Assembly (NCBI GenBank): GCA_014905825.1
Contig: JACGCN010000002.1
Coordinates: forward strand, 1,984,001-2,048,000
Direction: 5' to 3'
Origin: Lyophyllum atratum
Taxonomy: Eukaryota; Basidiomycota; Agaricomycetes; Agaricales; Lyophyllaceae
Length of the DNA stretch: 64,000 nt
Part shown: positions 1 to 10,572 of the stretch, one piece after another
Layout of the letters: the number at the start of each line of letters is the position of its first letter
Position numbering within the stretch: the stretch's first letter is position 1
Made by a program: the position numbers and the translations under genes
Notes under the pieces: model-generated
Seen by the model: the letters and a program-made list of their open reading frames with translations, nothing else
The model's database searches: none
What the model was told of the DNA's origin: nothing

Positions 1-1134
1 TTGGGGAGCTGCAATCGTCCTTTTCGTCGGCAAATTGATCAACCTTCACAACCCTAATACACAGGGGTTTTGGGTTGAGGTTTCCTCACAAGTAGAAAAC
101 GGTAAGACTCAGCATGATTTCCCGCAAGTTACGTTTGCTGAACATCCTTTTAGCTCTTTTCACTGTCACTGGCATTGGACTAATACCATATCGTGTCTTG
201 GATACTTATCGTAACTATTTTCCCTCGTTTTGGTAAGCCATCTATTCAATTCTCATTTCCAGGAATCTATTGGATATGGCATTACAAACGCAAGACTCGG
301 AAGATCCGGGCAAAAGCGAGCTTGCCCCAACTATTTGACGAAGACGATCTCCCCGACCCTAAATATGACCCAAATTATGTTCACGTTCTGACGGAGAAGG
401 AAGAGAAGTTTTTACATCGACGTGCGCACTACAACATCCCCGGCACATATGACTAAACTTACCCTTTTTCAGAACAACGCAAATTTCGATACTCTCAGAC
501 TTGGTATCGACCTCATGGAACAGAAACACACAGAGTATGTAACACTTGGCTTATTCGTAATTTTTTTAATTCATTTATTCTCTACAGGCATTTCCCATCA
601 AGTAAACCCTCTTTCTTCGGAGGACGCGCATGCAGATCATTGACATGAACTCCAGCCTTGCCCTTCTAATATGCCTCCTCAACGACGGAAATTCCATCTT
701 CCAGGTATATTTTCAGTTCCCTAAGTACCATGTTATCCATTTCTAACAATACCTGAAGATTATGCTATGCGGAACAATGTGGGGCCTTGATCGGTAGGAG
801 TGTCATGCCCTTCAGGGTTTGCCTTTTATTAATCTCTGTCGATAACAGCTTCCAACGTCCTGCTTGGAGTACAGGGATCCTGATTCCGTGTAGCTTCTCG
901 TGTGGCATCGCCGCTGCCGTGTTCATATGGCGAGGGGGTCGGAAGACTAGAAGAGTGGCGGAGGTGGAGGAGCGACTACGAGCAGCATTGTCGGACACGA
1001 ATGATCATCAGAGCAACGGTAACGCAAAATATACGGCTTCCCGACCGGCCCCAGCAGAAAAGATGGAAAGGCTCCCGGAGGGCATCGAGGAAAGCGAAAT
1101 GGTAGTGGATGAACACATGACGATACCGCCGTAG
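1..1134 (+). CDS. Fungal integral membrane protein, 5'-truncated (DUF2985/PLAC8-associated type)
   Basis: The gene enters from the left edge, so its start is missing. I read eight exons: 1-101, 154-210, 263-421, 473-534, 588-601, 656-704, 759-793 and 849-1134. All joins use GT...AG introns of about 50 nt. The spliced protein has hydrophobic stretches (FTVTGIGLIPYRVLDTYR; later AFPINLALLICLLNDGNSIF), the conserved-looking segment SQTWYRPHGTETHR between them, and a last membrane segment (CGIAAAVFIWRGGRKTRR) followed by a charged tail. The order resembles fungal membrane proteins annotated with DUF2985, often alongside PLAC8. No biochemical role is known to me. Family assignment is from memory of the pattern; the gene model is firmer than the name. 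Confidence 0.6.
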
Positions 1135-1274
1135 GAGGGACACCGCCCGCGACATGACCGATTCATACTCCTACTTCGTTTGATAATATAGGGCGTAGAC
1201 ATTGACTTTTTTTTGTAGGTTATATCCTTTATATCATGGTGCTGTACATATTATAATCTGTAATAGCTATATTG

Positions 1275-2232
1275 TCACAACACGGTCTTTGCTGAGGATA
1301 CACGTTGGAGATACGCCTCCCAACCCTCTGTCATGTATGTCTTAGCACGAGCGGCAATAGCATCCGTCAAGGCCAAGTCACCGCCATAGATCCCGCGCCC
1401 AACGATGATCACGTCGCATCCAGAATCCAAAACGACCTCCTTTGGAGTCCTGTATTGCTGACCCATGGCGTCACCTTTCGCTTCAAGTCCAACACCTGGT
1501 GTTAAGATCAGGAAATCCTCTTCCTCGTCGGCCACCTCTCCCTGTGCAAGCCCGACGCCATCCATGCGACGCTGCGCAATAAATCCAATGACGAAATCGC
1601 GGCGTGCTCGAGCCATACGCACGGCTTCTTCGGTGTACACACCGGTTGTAAGAGCCCCCTTGGTGCTCATCTCCGCCAACAACAAAAGTCCGCGACCGAG
1701 AGGCAGACCCACAGAGGAAAGGCCAGAGATGATTGATGGTCCAGGAACTGGATGAGCGTTGGTAATATGTGACCAAGAGGCGATCTTATGCACGCCGCTG
1801 GAATACTGGAGTGCAACCGTGTTGCCTGCAATGACTGGATTGAATAACGGCTAGATTCGAGCTAATTAAATAGTCACCAATATCGGCGAACTTCCTGTCC
1901 TCGAAGATCACAAAGTCGTGTTTCTTGCTGAGATCCTGCAGTTGTTGAATGAGGCCGTGTTCGAAGTCTTCCAGAATATCAATGTGTGTCTTGATTTTAA
2001 ATTCCATGAGAATGAGAGAAGTAGCTCTCGGAGGAGGGAAACAATGCCTTGATGAGACAGACGAAGGGCCCAACAACGTCGATGATGGCTAGGAAGTCTT
2101 TCGTTTTCGTGACATCCACGCTGACAGCGAGATTCGACTTTTTACGCTCCATAGTTTCGAGGAGAAGTTTCGCGGTAGGATTAACCTGTTTGGTGGCCCT
2201 TTGGCCGTAGGTTTGTTGGCGTGGAGAGACCA
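1275..2232 (-). CDS. URA3: Orotidine 5'-phosphate decarboxylase
   Basis: Converts OMP to UMP, the last step of de novo pyrimidine synthesis, in the cytosol. The N-terminal exon carries the strand with [15 protein letters not shown] and ends in VGPFVCLIK. The next exon has the catalytic core [13 protein letters not shown] (the Lys/Asp charge network of the family). The last exon has the phosphate-binding end [19 protein letters not shown] and [11 protein letters not shown]. Start chosen at 2232 ([10 protein letters not shown]), the first Met that gives a normal fungal N-terminus. Two introns: 1990-2047, which on the coding strand starts GC rather than GT, and a second that interrupts [15 protein letters not shown]. 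Divergent from PUS7 with about 130 bp between starts. Length is normal (about 280 aa). Confidence 0.93.
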
Positions 2233-2362
2233 TTGCAGATGCGTGGTGGTCCGCGAGACGATGATTGTACACTAGCAACTTTGTAAAAGTGATCTCGGCT
2301 AGATCAACCCAAAAAAATTGGGCCGCAAAGCCGATCACCGACTAATCCAACTTCATACCATC

Positions 2363-5300
2363 ATGGCCACACTCGTCGTCCGCGAACGCGAGCAAGATGA
2401 CGGGGATATCGAGCGATATTCGAAACGTACCAGAATAGAGGAGCCGCAAGCAGACGAATCTGTCGAAGTATCAGCCGGACTGAGCGAGGCTGTTGAACAC
2501 GAACATATCCTTCCACCCAGTCACGCTCTTCTCGGTATTCCACTCCCTGTTGCACAGGAGGATGCGCCGATGAATTTCCTGGAAACCGATGTCGGCATCT
2601 CAGAGTATATCGGGCGTGATATAGCTAAAATTGAGGGCATCATCAAGCAACGGTGAGCTGCCTTTGAAGATTTAAAGACACCCTCTTGACTATTTATTTT
2701 CCTAGATTCACAGACTTCCTTGTATACGAGATGGATCAAGACAATAATGTTATTCACATAAAATCACTCGAGAGTCCAGAACCCCCCAAGAAGGAGGCCG
2801 CGCCGAAGCCCGAGTCAAGCAAACTTACTGTGGAAGATGTTATCATGCAGGATGTTGAAGTGACTACAGCCAAGGAGCCTATAAGTACCGAAGAAGTTAA
2901 AAAGATCGCAGAGCCTGTTACCGAGGAAGCCATCGCGCCCGAAGCGAGTGCCAAAGGGAAATCGAAGGATAGCGAGCCATGGCCGGAGCATTTCAACACA
3001 ACCCTTTCTTCCTTTCTTTCCGAAAACGCGATTGCGGAGGTCAAGAAAATGTACCTTGAGGGCCCGGAGCCTCCTAGAGTCAGTGATAGTGGATGGGGAA
3101 TTCGGCCTCCCCGTCCAGAAGGCGCGTCTGACGAGGCCAATGTGATTCCGGAGCCTGTTCAGGAGGAGCCCGAAAAAGTTGAGAAAAGTAGGCGCGGGAA
3201 AGACAGAGGTCGCGGCGGTAGGGGTGGCCGTGGTGGTCGCGGTCGCGGCGGCGGCGGCAGGGAAGACACCAGGAAGGTCTTGTCGGATGTCTGTATCCCA
3301 TTGTGTCTATACTCCCTGTCCTCGATAATGAAATCTGATCATTTAATAGCCCATCACATCCAAGGAAACCCGCACTGCCTTGCATCAAGCTGTTCGTGAA
3401 TTGTTCGGTGGAAAATTGGACACTGAAACAGACGCGTCTGCCCCTACTTCGGACGAAGGCTCTCGTATTGTCATCAAGTGGGGAAGAAGAGGGGGTGGGG
3501 GTGGACGTGGAGGCGGAAGGGGCGGCAGAGGTGGAAGAGGTCGGTATCTTTCACTGTGGCTTAGCTTAAACTTGCTGATGCGTCCACCCTAGGTGGCGCT
3601 GCTGGTGAACGTGCTCCCCGTGGAACATATCCTCCGTTCATCCACTTTACTCTCCAGAAGACCAATCGCGACACCCAGGATGCATTAGGACATATCGCCA
3701 GGACTCTTCGTGTCAATGTTAAGGATCTCTCTGTTGCGGGCACGAAAGATAAACGCGGTGTCACAGTACAGCGCGTATCTTTAAAGCGCAATGGCAAGAC
3801 AGTGGAGGACGTCTGGCGACTTGCTAACTGCCAGAGTGGGCGTCGCACCCCTCAGGAAGCGGTGACCCAGCGTGGCGAACGAGGCATCAGAATTGCTGAT
3901 CTCAACTACCGTAAGGCTAGCTTGGAGCTAGGAATGCTGAAAGGCAACGCGTTCGTGATTACCCTTCGGTACGCTTGAATCTAGAATTCCTAAGATGATC
4001 ACCATGGCTCAACACATTAATACCTAGGAGCGTCAAGGTGGATTCTATTGAAACGTTGCACGCTGCATTAAATATCGTCAAAACCAAGGGCTTTATTAAC
4101 TACTACGGTAAGCGTTAAACACCTTCGTCAATAGCATCGACTGATAGATCCTATCTGAAAGGCATGCAACGCTTTGGAACCGCTTCGGTACCCACCCACT
4201 CTATTGGACTTGCCTTATTGAAGTCAGAATGGCAAAAGGCCGTTTCGATGATTCTACAAAAAAGACATGGGGAGCACCCCGACGTTAGTCGTGCTCGAGA
4301 TGCATGGCTCGTTGATGGTGACCTTGACAGAGCTTTGGAGTTGATGCCTCGGCGCGTGGTCGCAGAGCGTTGTATCTTGGAGAGCTTCCAAAAACAGGGT
4401 GGCGAGACGCGGAATGCAATGGGGGCGCTTTCCACAGTATGCCATTTCCCTTTACATAGCCTTCACTCCATCCTCATCCTTGTCTATAGATACCTAGGAA
4501 CCTTCGGTTGATGTACATCCACGCGTACCAATCCTACGTGTGGAATGCCATCGTTTCGGAACGCATTCGCACGTATGGCGCCGACAAGCCTGTCGTCGGG
4601 GATCTCGTCTTTGAAACTGTTCCAGAAGTGGAGCAAAAGATGGCAGTTGACGTTGAAGAGCCTGTTGCAGAGAAAGCCGACGATGCGGATGTCGAGCTAG
4701 AAGGTTCGTGCCCTGGTAGTCTTATATCGATTCTCGTCTTACAGTCTCCCAGAAGAAGCGCCGTCCGGCTACGGTAAAAGATCCAGGAAGCCATATGTCG
4801 CCCCCCGCATCAAGATCTTGGCAGAGGAGGATTTGGACAAGTACACGATTTTCGATGTGATAATGCCATTACCCGGTACGGATGTTGCGTACCCCGGAGG
4901 AGCTCTTGGAGAGAAGTATAGGGAGTATTTGAGGATGGACGGGTTGGATCCTGACAACTTCGTCCGAAAACAAAGGTGGGATGCATTGCTACCGGTAGAT
5001 CTATGTGTCAAGGCTTAACCGGGCACTTTTCTTTTACAGGGACTATACCCTTAATGGCTCTTATCGGGCTATCCTTCACCTTCCCAAAGAGTTGTCCTGG
5101 TCCGTACTACGGTATACAGACCCAGATGTTGCTCTTGCGCAGGCCGACGAAGATAAATTGCTTGGTTTTGATCCGCCTGCGATTGTAGAAGACGGGAAGT
5201 TCATGGCGCTCCAGGTCAACATCACGCTAGGAACCGCATCTTATGCTACCATGGCGTTGCGAGAAATCACCAAAACGGAAACAAGTTCGCACTTCCAAAC

Positions 5301-5409
5301 TAGCCTCACAAACGCTGCAGAAGATCAGAAATATCGAGGAATCGTTTCTGAGGCAGCCCCGGAAGAGGAAGAAGCAGAAGCAGCCGAGGGTGGAGTAGAC
5401 GAGGTATGA
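2363..5409 (+). CDS. PUS7: tRNA/mRNA pseudouridine synthase, TruD/Pus7 family
   Basis: Isomerises U to pseudouridine in tRNA, snRNA and mRNA. The TruD signature [18 protein letters not shown] lies near 3736-3790, with its Asp the catalytic residue. Other family blocks are [13 protein letters not shown] (about 4090-4175, split by an intron), [19 protein letters not shown] (4511) and [16 protein letters not shown] (5048). The N-terminal block [11 protein letters not shown]...[14 protein letters not shown] is split by the intron near 2652-2704. Two Arg/Gly-rich insertions (3186-3270 and 3480-3543) are not part of the usual core. Around 4700-4815 the reading frame joins only through a 37-nt intron, or through a 44-nt intron plus one missing C in the C6 run at 4801-4806 (see findings). 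Start is the first ATG after the short URA3 divergent promoter. The tail is acidic. Confidence 0.9.
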
Positions 5410-5527
5410 GTGGGAACGGACTTGAACGAATAAAACGTACCGCATCTGTAGAAACAGTACATACATGGGGCCCGGGTCTTGACGGTCATAATTCAGATGG
5501 CAATCAAACTGAGCCGATCAAACTTGC
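5410..5527. other. PUS7 3' flank
   Basis: Downstream flank of PUS7 up to the mobile element. No ORF of note was seen. Confidence 0.4.
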
Positions 5528-6073
5528 GCTCACGGTTAGTCTCATGCCCATCCTCTAACCGGTACCTTCCCAATTTGGGTCCCTCCCCGTGAGAGTCTGG
5601 GACACAACCAACAACATAACCGTACCTATGCGCTTCGTGCATTCTGATGTTGAGATAGGCATAGCTCCCTGCCCTTCTCCTCGTTGCTCGACACGTCCCC
5701 GCCTGGTGTGCATTGTTCTGTTCAGTGCCAAGGGTGTGTACGAGGGAGTTTTCGGTTTGATTTCATGGCCGTTTCTCGTAGCGGCACCAGAAGCTTGACG
5801 GATGAGGGTGGAAATTTATACAATTGCCATTGTCTTTTTGGGAACCACACGAGTTCAGGATTGTTTTCAAACATCGTGAAGCATGATATATTGATGATCT
5901 GTGGATATTATAAGTGGTAGAGTAGAGTTAAACACGGGGAGCGCGTCTAAACATCAGAATGCACGAAGCGCATAGGTACGGTTATGTTGTTGGTTGTGTC
6001 CCAGACTCTCACGGGGAGGGACCCAAATTGGGAAGGTACCGGTTAGAGGATGGGCATGAGACTAGCTCACGGT
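5528..6073. repeat. 9-bp target-site duplication of the MITE
   Basis: GCTCACGGT occurs at 5528-5536 directly before the left inverted repeat and again at 6065-6073 directly after the right one, in the same orientation. The next bases outward differ. This marks the insertion point exactly. Confidence 0.88.
5537..6064. mobile_element. Non-autonomous DNA transposon (MITE), Mutator/MULE-like
   Basis: A 528-bp element whose two ends, 5537-5651 and 5950-6064, are reverse complements over 115 bp with no mismatch that I can find. The ends begin TAGTCTCATG and finish CATGAGACTA. The 298-bp interior codes for nothing recognisable. It is flanked by a 9-bp direct repeat (see the target-site duplication entry). 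Long inverted repeats above 100 bp together with a 9-bp target duplication are the hallmark of Mutator-like elements. hAT elements normally make 8 bp and Tc1/mariner TA. Identical ends suggest a recent insertion. It sits between PUS7 and the MFS gene, about 100 bp upstream of the latter's TATA box. Confidence 0.88.
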
Positions 6074-6163
6074 AAGTTCAGGCCACAGCCCGAAAGCTGC
6101 TTGACATCGACTGCGCCCACACAAACAGATCTACTCCATCCCGCACAGTCAAGTGCCTTGATG

Positions 6164-6177
6164 CTATAAAATATAGG
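6164..6177 (+). promoter_or_regulatory. TATA box of MFS gene
   Basis: CTATAAAATATAGG lies about 110 bp before the ATG at 6277. It leaves room for a leader of normal fungal length. Confidence 0.55.
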
Positions 6178-6276
6178 ACCCGTTGACTCTCTTTCTTGTC
6201 TGCTTTCATCTTCCGACGTCCCCCCATTCAAGATAAAGTTATTGCTGGCAGAGACTTGTATTTACTAAACATCAGC

Positions 6277-8086
6277 ATGGCCCAAGTGGAAACCATCGTC
6301 TTTCTTTCCTTGGTACTGGACCTATTCGCCTTTACCATTCCTCTCCCTCTATTTCCGCGGCTTATTGAGTGGTATACTCTGGTGAGTGCCACGTTTCTTC
6401 AATTTTACCTGCTCTGACATTCTTCTGGAACAAATAGCGAGAATCCTCAGACGCTTCGGGGTTCTTGTCAAGGACGTTGCGATCGGTTACTTTCTTCAGG
6501 AGCCTCTTCTACAAATCAAGCTTCCATTCCAAGAGATGGGATGTAGTTTTACTAGGTGGGTAATGTTGTCACATAAACCATGCTGTGCCTAGACGATCAT
6601 CCGCAGGAGGGTTCATGGGATCGGTATTCTCGTGAGTTTCAGTTGCATTGACCCCTACCACAGTCACCTCATGCATGGGAAAGGACTCTACAGTTCTTCG
6701 TGTCGCCCAAGATCGGTTCATTGTCCGATAAATATGGGCGAAAGCGCGTCCTTCTCATAACAATGATGGGGAACATCTTGTCTGCTGTCGTGTGCGTTGT
6801 GTTTCAGAATCAATGCTTGAAGACCAGCTTACAGTGTACAACCCCGCCAGGTGGATACAATCCACCTCATTCGCGTCATACATGCTTTCAAGAGTAATCG
6901 GTGGTCTCAGCGAAGGCAATGTTCAGCTCGCAATGTTCGTCCTCGCATTGCATTTCCTCAGACTAACCGTGTAAACTGCATTGAACAGTGCCATTCTCTC
7001 CGATGTGACTACCCCCGCTAATCGTTCGAAAGCCCTTGCCTACGTCGGCATTGCGTTTGCCATCAGCTTCTGTATAGGGCCGCCTATTGGGGCCTATTTT
7101 GCATCGCGCCCTCTCCCTCACTCGATGGACTCTTGGGGACCAGAACTAAATGTCTACGCTGCCCCTGCTTTCCTTACCTTGATACTCCTACTCGCGGAGA
7201 CCGTCTTCCTGATGCTTTTCCTGCCTGAAACCAGAGGCCGCGGCTCTGCTGTTGATCAAGGCAAAGAACGGTCAAAAACAACTACTCCGGGCGTCGACGG
7301 CAATAGCAGCACCAACGGCTTCTCTAAACCAAAACGCAAATTTAGCGTCGAGCAACGGCTAGCAACGCTGAAATCTCTGCGTAGACTCCATTTCCTGTTT
7401 CTTGGCATATTCTCCGGAGTGGAATTTACGCTGACCTTCTTGACTTTTGACTGTGAGTATAAACGGTCATATTCTTCTTGAAACGAGTTGACAGCAGACC
7501 GCAGTACTTGATTGGACTAACAAACAAAATGGAATGCTGCTTGGGTCTATCGGCATTATGAGTGCCCTCCTCCAAGGTGGCTATGTCCGCCGTGCCACGT
7601 CGAAGATCGGTGAGGGCGTCATGGCCCGACGAGGCGTATCCAGCTGTGCTGTGGGCCTCTTGCTCCTCGCGCTATTACCCCAATACGCGTCAACGAATGC
7701 CACGCTAGCCATGAAACTGCTTCAAGGGGCGGCGCTCTGCCTAGCATTTACGAGTGCGACAGTAGTCAGCTCTTTAACCTCGTTCGCGTCCCTGCAATGC
7801 GACGAAGTCGTATTCGATGAAGTCACGGGGAAACCCGCGGAAGAACACCCGCAATTGACGAAAGGGAAAGCTTTGGGGCTATTCCGATCGTCAGGTCAGC
7901 TAGGGCGCGCAATCGGGCCCCTCTTAGGTACGTTTCACTCTTATCCAACCGGCATGACTAAATGGTGCTCCAGCATGTGCATCGTATTGGACCTTCGGCC
8001 CGTCCGTAACCTACGCAGTGTCAGCGTTGGCCATGCTCACCATATCGCTCGGCATGAAGTCAATAGCAGCGACAAAGTCCACCTAA
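6277..8086 (+). CDS. MFS transporter, MFSD10/TETRAN-like
   Basis: A multi-pass membrane carrier of the major facilitator superfamily; the substrate cannot be told from sequence. It starts MAQVETIVFLSLVLDLFAFT (first helix). The signature loop between helices 2 and 3 is KIGSLSDKYGRKRVLL (6708-6756), followed by IQSTSFASYMLSRVIGG (after an intron near 6860) and SDVTTPANRSKALAYVGIAFA (about 6999). A cytosolic loop rich in Ser/Thr (7240-7340) precedes the second six-helix half, starting FLFLGIFSGVEFTLTFLTFD. The last exon begins after an intron in RAIGPLL/ACASYWTFGPSVTYAVSALA and ends at 8086. Some exon joins near 6590-6700 are short and were placed by homology of the MFSD10-type pattern. The MITE lies in its upstream region. 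Confidence 0.8.
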
Positions 8087-8525
8087 TTCATCTCCCCTTC
8101 ACTTATAACCCAACGGAATTCAACATCTGCTAGTGCTAGAGAATGATGAACGGATAGGTTTCGTTTATTCAAATTGTCGATAGTGTATGTACGACGCTCG
8201 TGTCTAGGATAGTTAATAGAGCAATGGTCGATCAGCTGCCCCTAGCCGAGTGCATTATAGATTGGTCGGATAAACGCCGAGGACCAATGTGAGAGGGTTT
8301 CTCGAAGATGCGGATAAATTAAATCTTCTGCGGAGGCGACGGCGCAGCGCACCTCAGCATGAGTTCTTCGTGCCAAGTCGCACCGTGTCCCATTGTGTTC
8401 AATAGAGAGTGGATGCCAGGGTGATGTTATGAGGTTCAATTGTTCGTGGGGGTATCGAGGGGGCTGATTGTATAAAGAATTATATGTATAGGATGATGAA
8501 AGACTCTCCATTCACGATAGCAAGG
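8087..8525. other. Intergenic, convergent 3' ends
   Basis: About 440 bp between the stop codons of the MFS gene (+) and the glycosyltransferase (-). I see no gene, repeat or RNA in it. Confidence 0.5.
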
Positions 8526-10264
8526 CTACGAGTCCCATGAGATCAGAGGGCGGGATGCGCTACGGGATCTCGAGGAACCAGCCCCACCACTGCCGCTGCT
8601 GCTGCTGCTGGATAGTCGTCGGGGTGGCGAATCATTCAAGTCGACCAACGTGGAGTCATGGGAAGTACGGGAGCTGGATGCTATTTCCGAGGGATACATG
8701 GCAGTTAAGCGATCTTGTCGCAGATCACCAGCACTTTCCAAATCCGCAAGGAAGGGTAGCTTCTCAGGCGGCAGCTGAGAGGCCCGCGAGATAGAGCTTG
8801 AAGATGGTATCCGGGAAGGTATAGGAGCTGGCGCGAGCTCTACGTCTGATGTTTGGGTGAAAATTGCTGGGAGGAAGAAGAGGACGCCTCGGCTGGGGCG
8901 CTGTCGTCTGGGTCGCAGAGGCGTACGTGGGATATCTCGGCTACCCGCAGAAGACATTCTGTTTCGGAGTCTATGAAAGGCTTCGACAATGGGGCTACCC
9001 GTGCGTCCAGCATAAGAGTCGGCGATAGTGGATGTATCCGACAAAGACGGCGAGGCGGGCGTAATATCGTCGAATGGAAGATGAAGGACCGAGACGTCAT
9101 CGTCCATTGAGGAAGGAGACTCGTCTCCATCATCAGGCGAAGGCGGTTGGGTCGACGAAGCGGACCATCCGCCGAGATGAAGGTGCCAGCGGCCTGAACG
9201 GTTGGTCAATCGAGGAAGAAGAACGTCATAACCACCAATTCTCCGCAGACTATATCTCCGCTGCCTACTACCCGGCAACCTGACAATCCCCACGACGAGA
9301 ATGATCAACCCGACCCACATCAAACCCTTGCCCCACGTCCCCAAGAAGCCAATGAAGGCAGCATCGTCGGCGTGCCAACTACTTCCGTAGAAATGTGAGA
9401 AGAAGGAGTGAGGCGCCTCCCCTTCCTTGGCATTCTTTCCATACAAAGACTTGGGCAGAATTCGTACGTCTTGCATCGAGCTGGTCGGGTGAGACGAGGT
9501 GTAGAGACCATACTGGGCAGAAAGGAACATGGGGCCGGTGGAGAACATGACGGTGGGGTAGTTGAGGACCCATGAATGGTCAAAGGTGACGAGATTGTGG
9601 ATGGTTTGTTCAAGCAGAGCATGGCCTTTCTCGGCAAACATGAGGTCGTTGGAGACGCCCACGGGGATGGTTTTGGGAAGGATGACCGGATATACGAGCA
9701 GTGGGTCCATGGGGCGCAGGCAGCCGATATCGAGGTCTATGTATACTCCACCAAAGTGGTAGAGGACAAAGTAACGGATCGCATCGGCACGCTGGATAGG
9801 GTACGTATAGCCGTCAAAATTCTCGAGGAACCAAGGATAATGGTCGGAAATAAACTGTCGAGAGGTTGCGTCGGTCCAGAGTATGTACTCGCTGGATGAA
9901 CGGTGAGTGGCAGGAAAGATAACGGTGGTCGAACGCACTAGTCTGGCATCATTTCCCTACACGCGTCTGAAATGCCCTTCCAACGAGGAGGCAGGACTTC
10001 TGTTTTCCATGTCTGGTGGAGTATGCGAGGTATGCGCTCCACTTGACCGTGCTCTGTTGCGTTCCAACGGGTGTCGTTCCCAAGAAATGGGACTTCAAGT
10101 TCTGATAGATAGGCACTGGGGTTGATGGCAAGGTAGTAGGTTACTGAAGAGAGAACGACGACGGTCCCGACGAGAAAAAGAGCGAGTATGGTCAGACATA
10201 TGTACAAAATGCGGCGGCGGTTCATGAGGGGGATAAGGGAAGAAAGAGGCAATGCCTTGGTCAA
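8526..10264 (-). CDS. GT32 mannosyltransferase, inositol phosphoceramide mannosyltransferase type (SUR1/CSG1)
   Basis: Transfers mannose from GDP-mannose to inositol phosphoceramide in the Golgi to make MIPC. The N-terminus has a signal-anchor helix (RILYICLTILALFLVGTVVV). It is followed by IPRILHQTWKT, EYILWTDATSRQFI and the GT32 core RADAIRYFVLYHFGGVYIDLDIGC, whose DLD is the metal-binding DXD motif. A second membrane helix (MWVGLIILVVGIVRL) lies near 9270-9320. After it comes a Ser-rich tail of about 230 residues, longer than the yeast enzymes have. One intron, 9892-9938, gives MMPDYEYILWTD on joining. Start at 10264; the in-frame Met at 10225, just before the Arg cluster, is an alternative. 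Confidence 0.82.
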
Positions 10265-10572
10265 AATTAAATTTCTCCAACACCCTTCCTTTTCTGATCA
10301 GTCGGACTTGGCGGCACGCCTCCGTTCCTTTCGCAGTCTCGTATTCGCAGCACAACCGTCTCTCCCTTGCGCAGTGTATCCTTCACTGCCTTCATTACGC
10401 ATTGTAGCACGCAAGCTACACAGCGTCCACCGCCTATTTTACCTTAGGGCCCCGTGTCACCTCATCCCTGTTGTATCATCGGCTAAACCCATTCCGCGTA
10501 CGCGACCAACAAAGTTATCAATATCATCAAGTTTCAATTCTCAACAGTCACTCAAGACATGTCGCACTCGGA
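10265..10572. other. Intergenic between two minus-strand genes
   Basis: Promoter side of the mannosyltransferase and 3' flank of the PIN nuclease. Several long frames cross it on the plus strand but none shows domain sense. No repeat was seen. Confidence 0.4.

Noticed and set aside
5589..5798. 69-codon frame within the MITE
   Set aside because: It starts inside the inverted repeat and has no sense as protein. Its codons follow the repeat.
8598..8614. CTG-repeat at the end of the mannosyltransferase
   Set aside because: It is the antisense of a serine run in the coding tail and is too short to be called a microsatellite of note.
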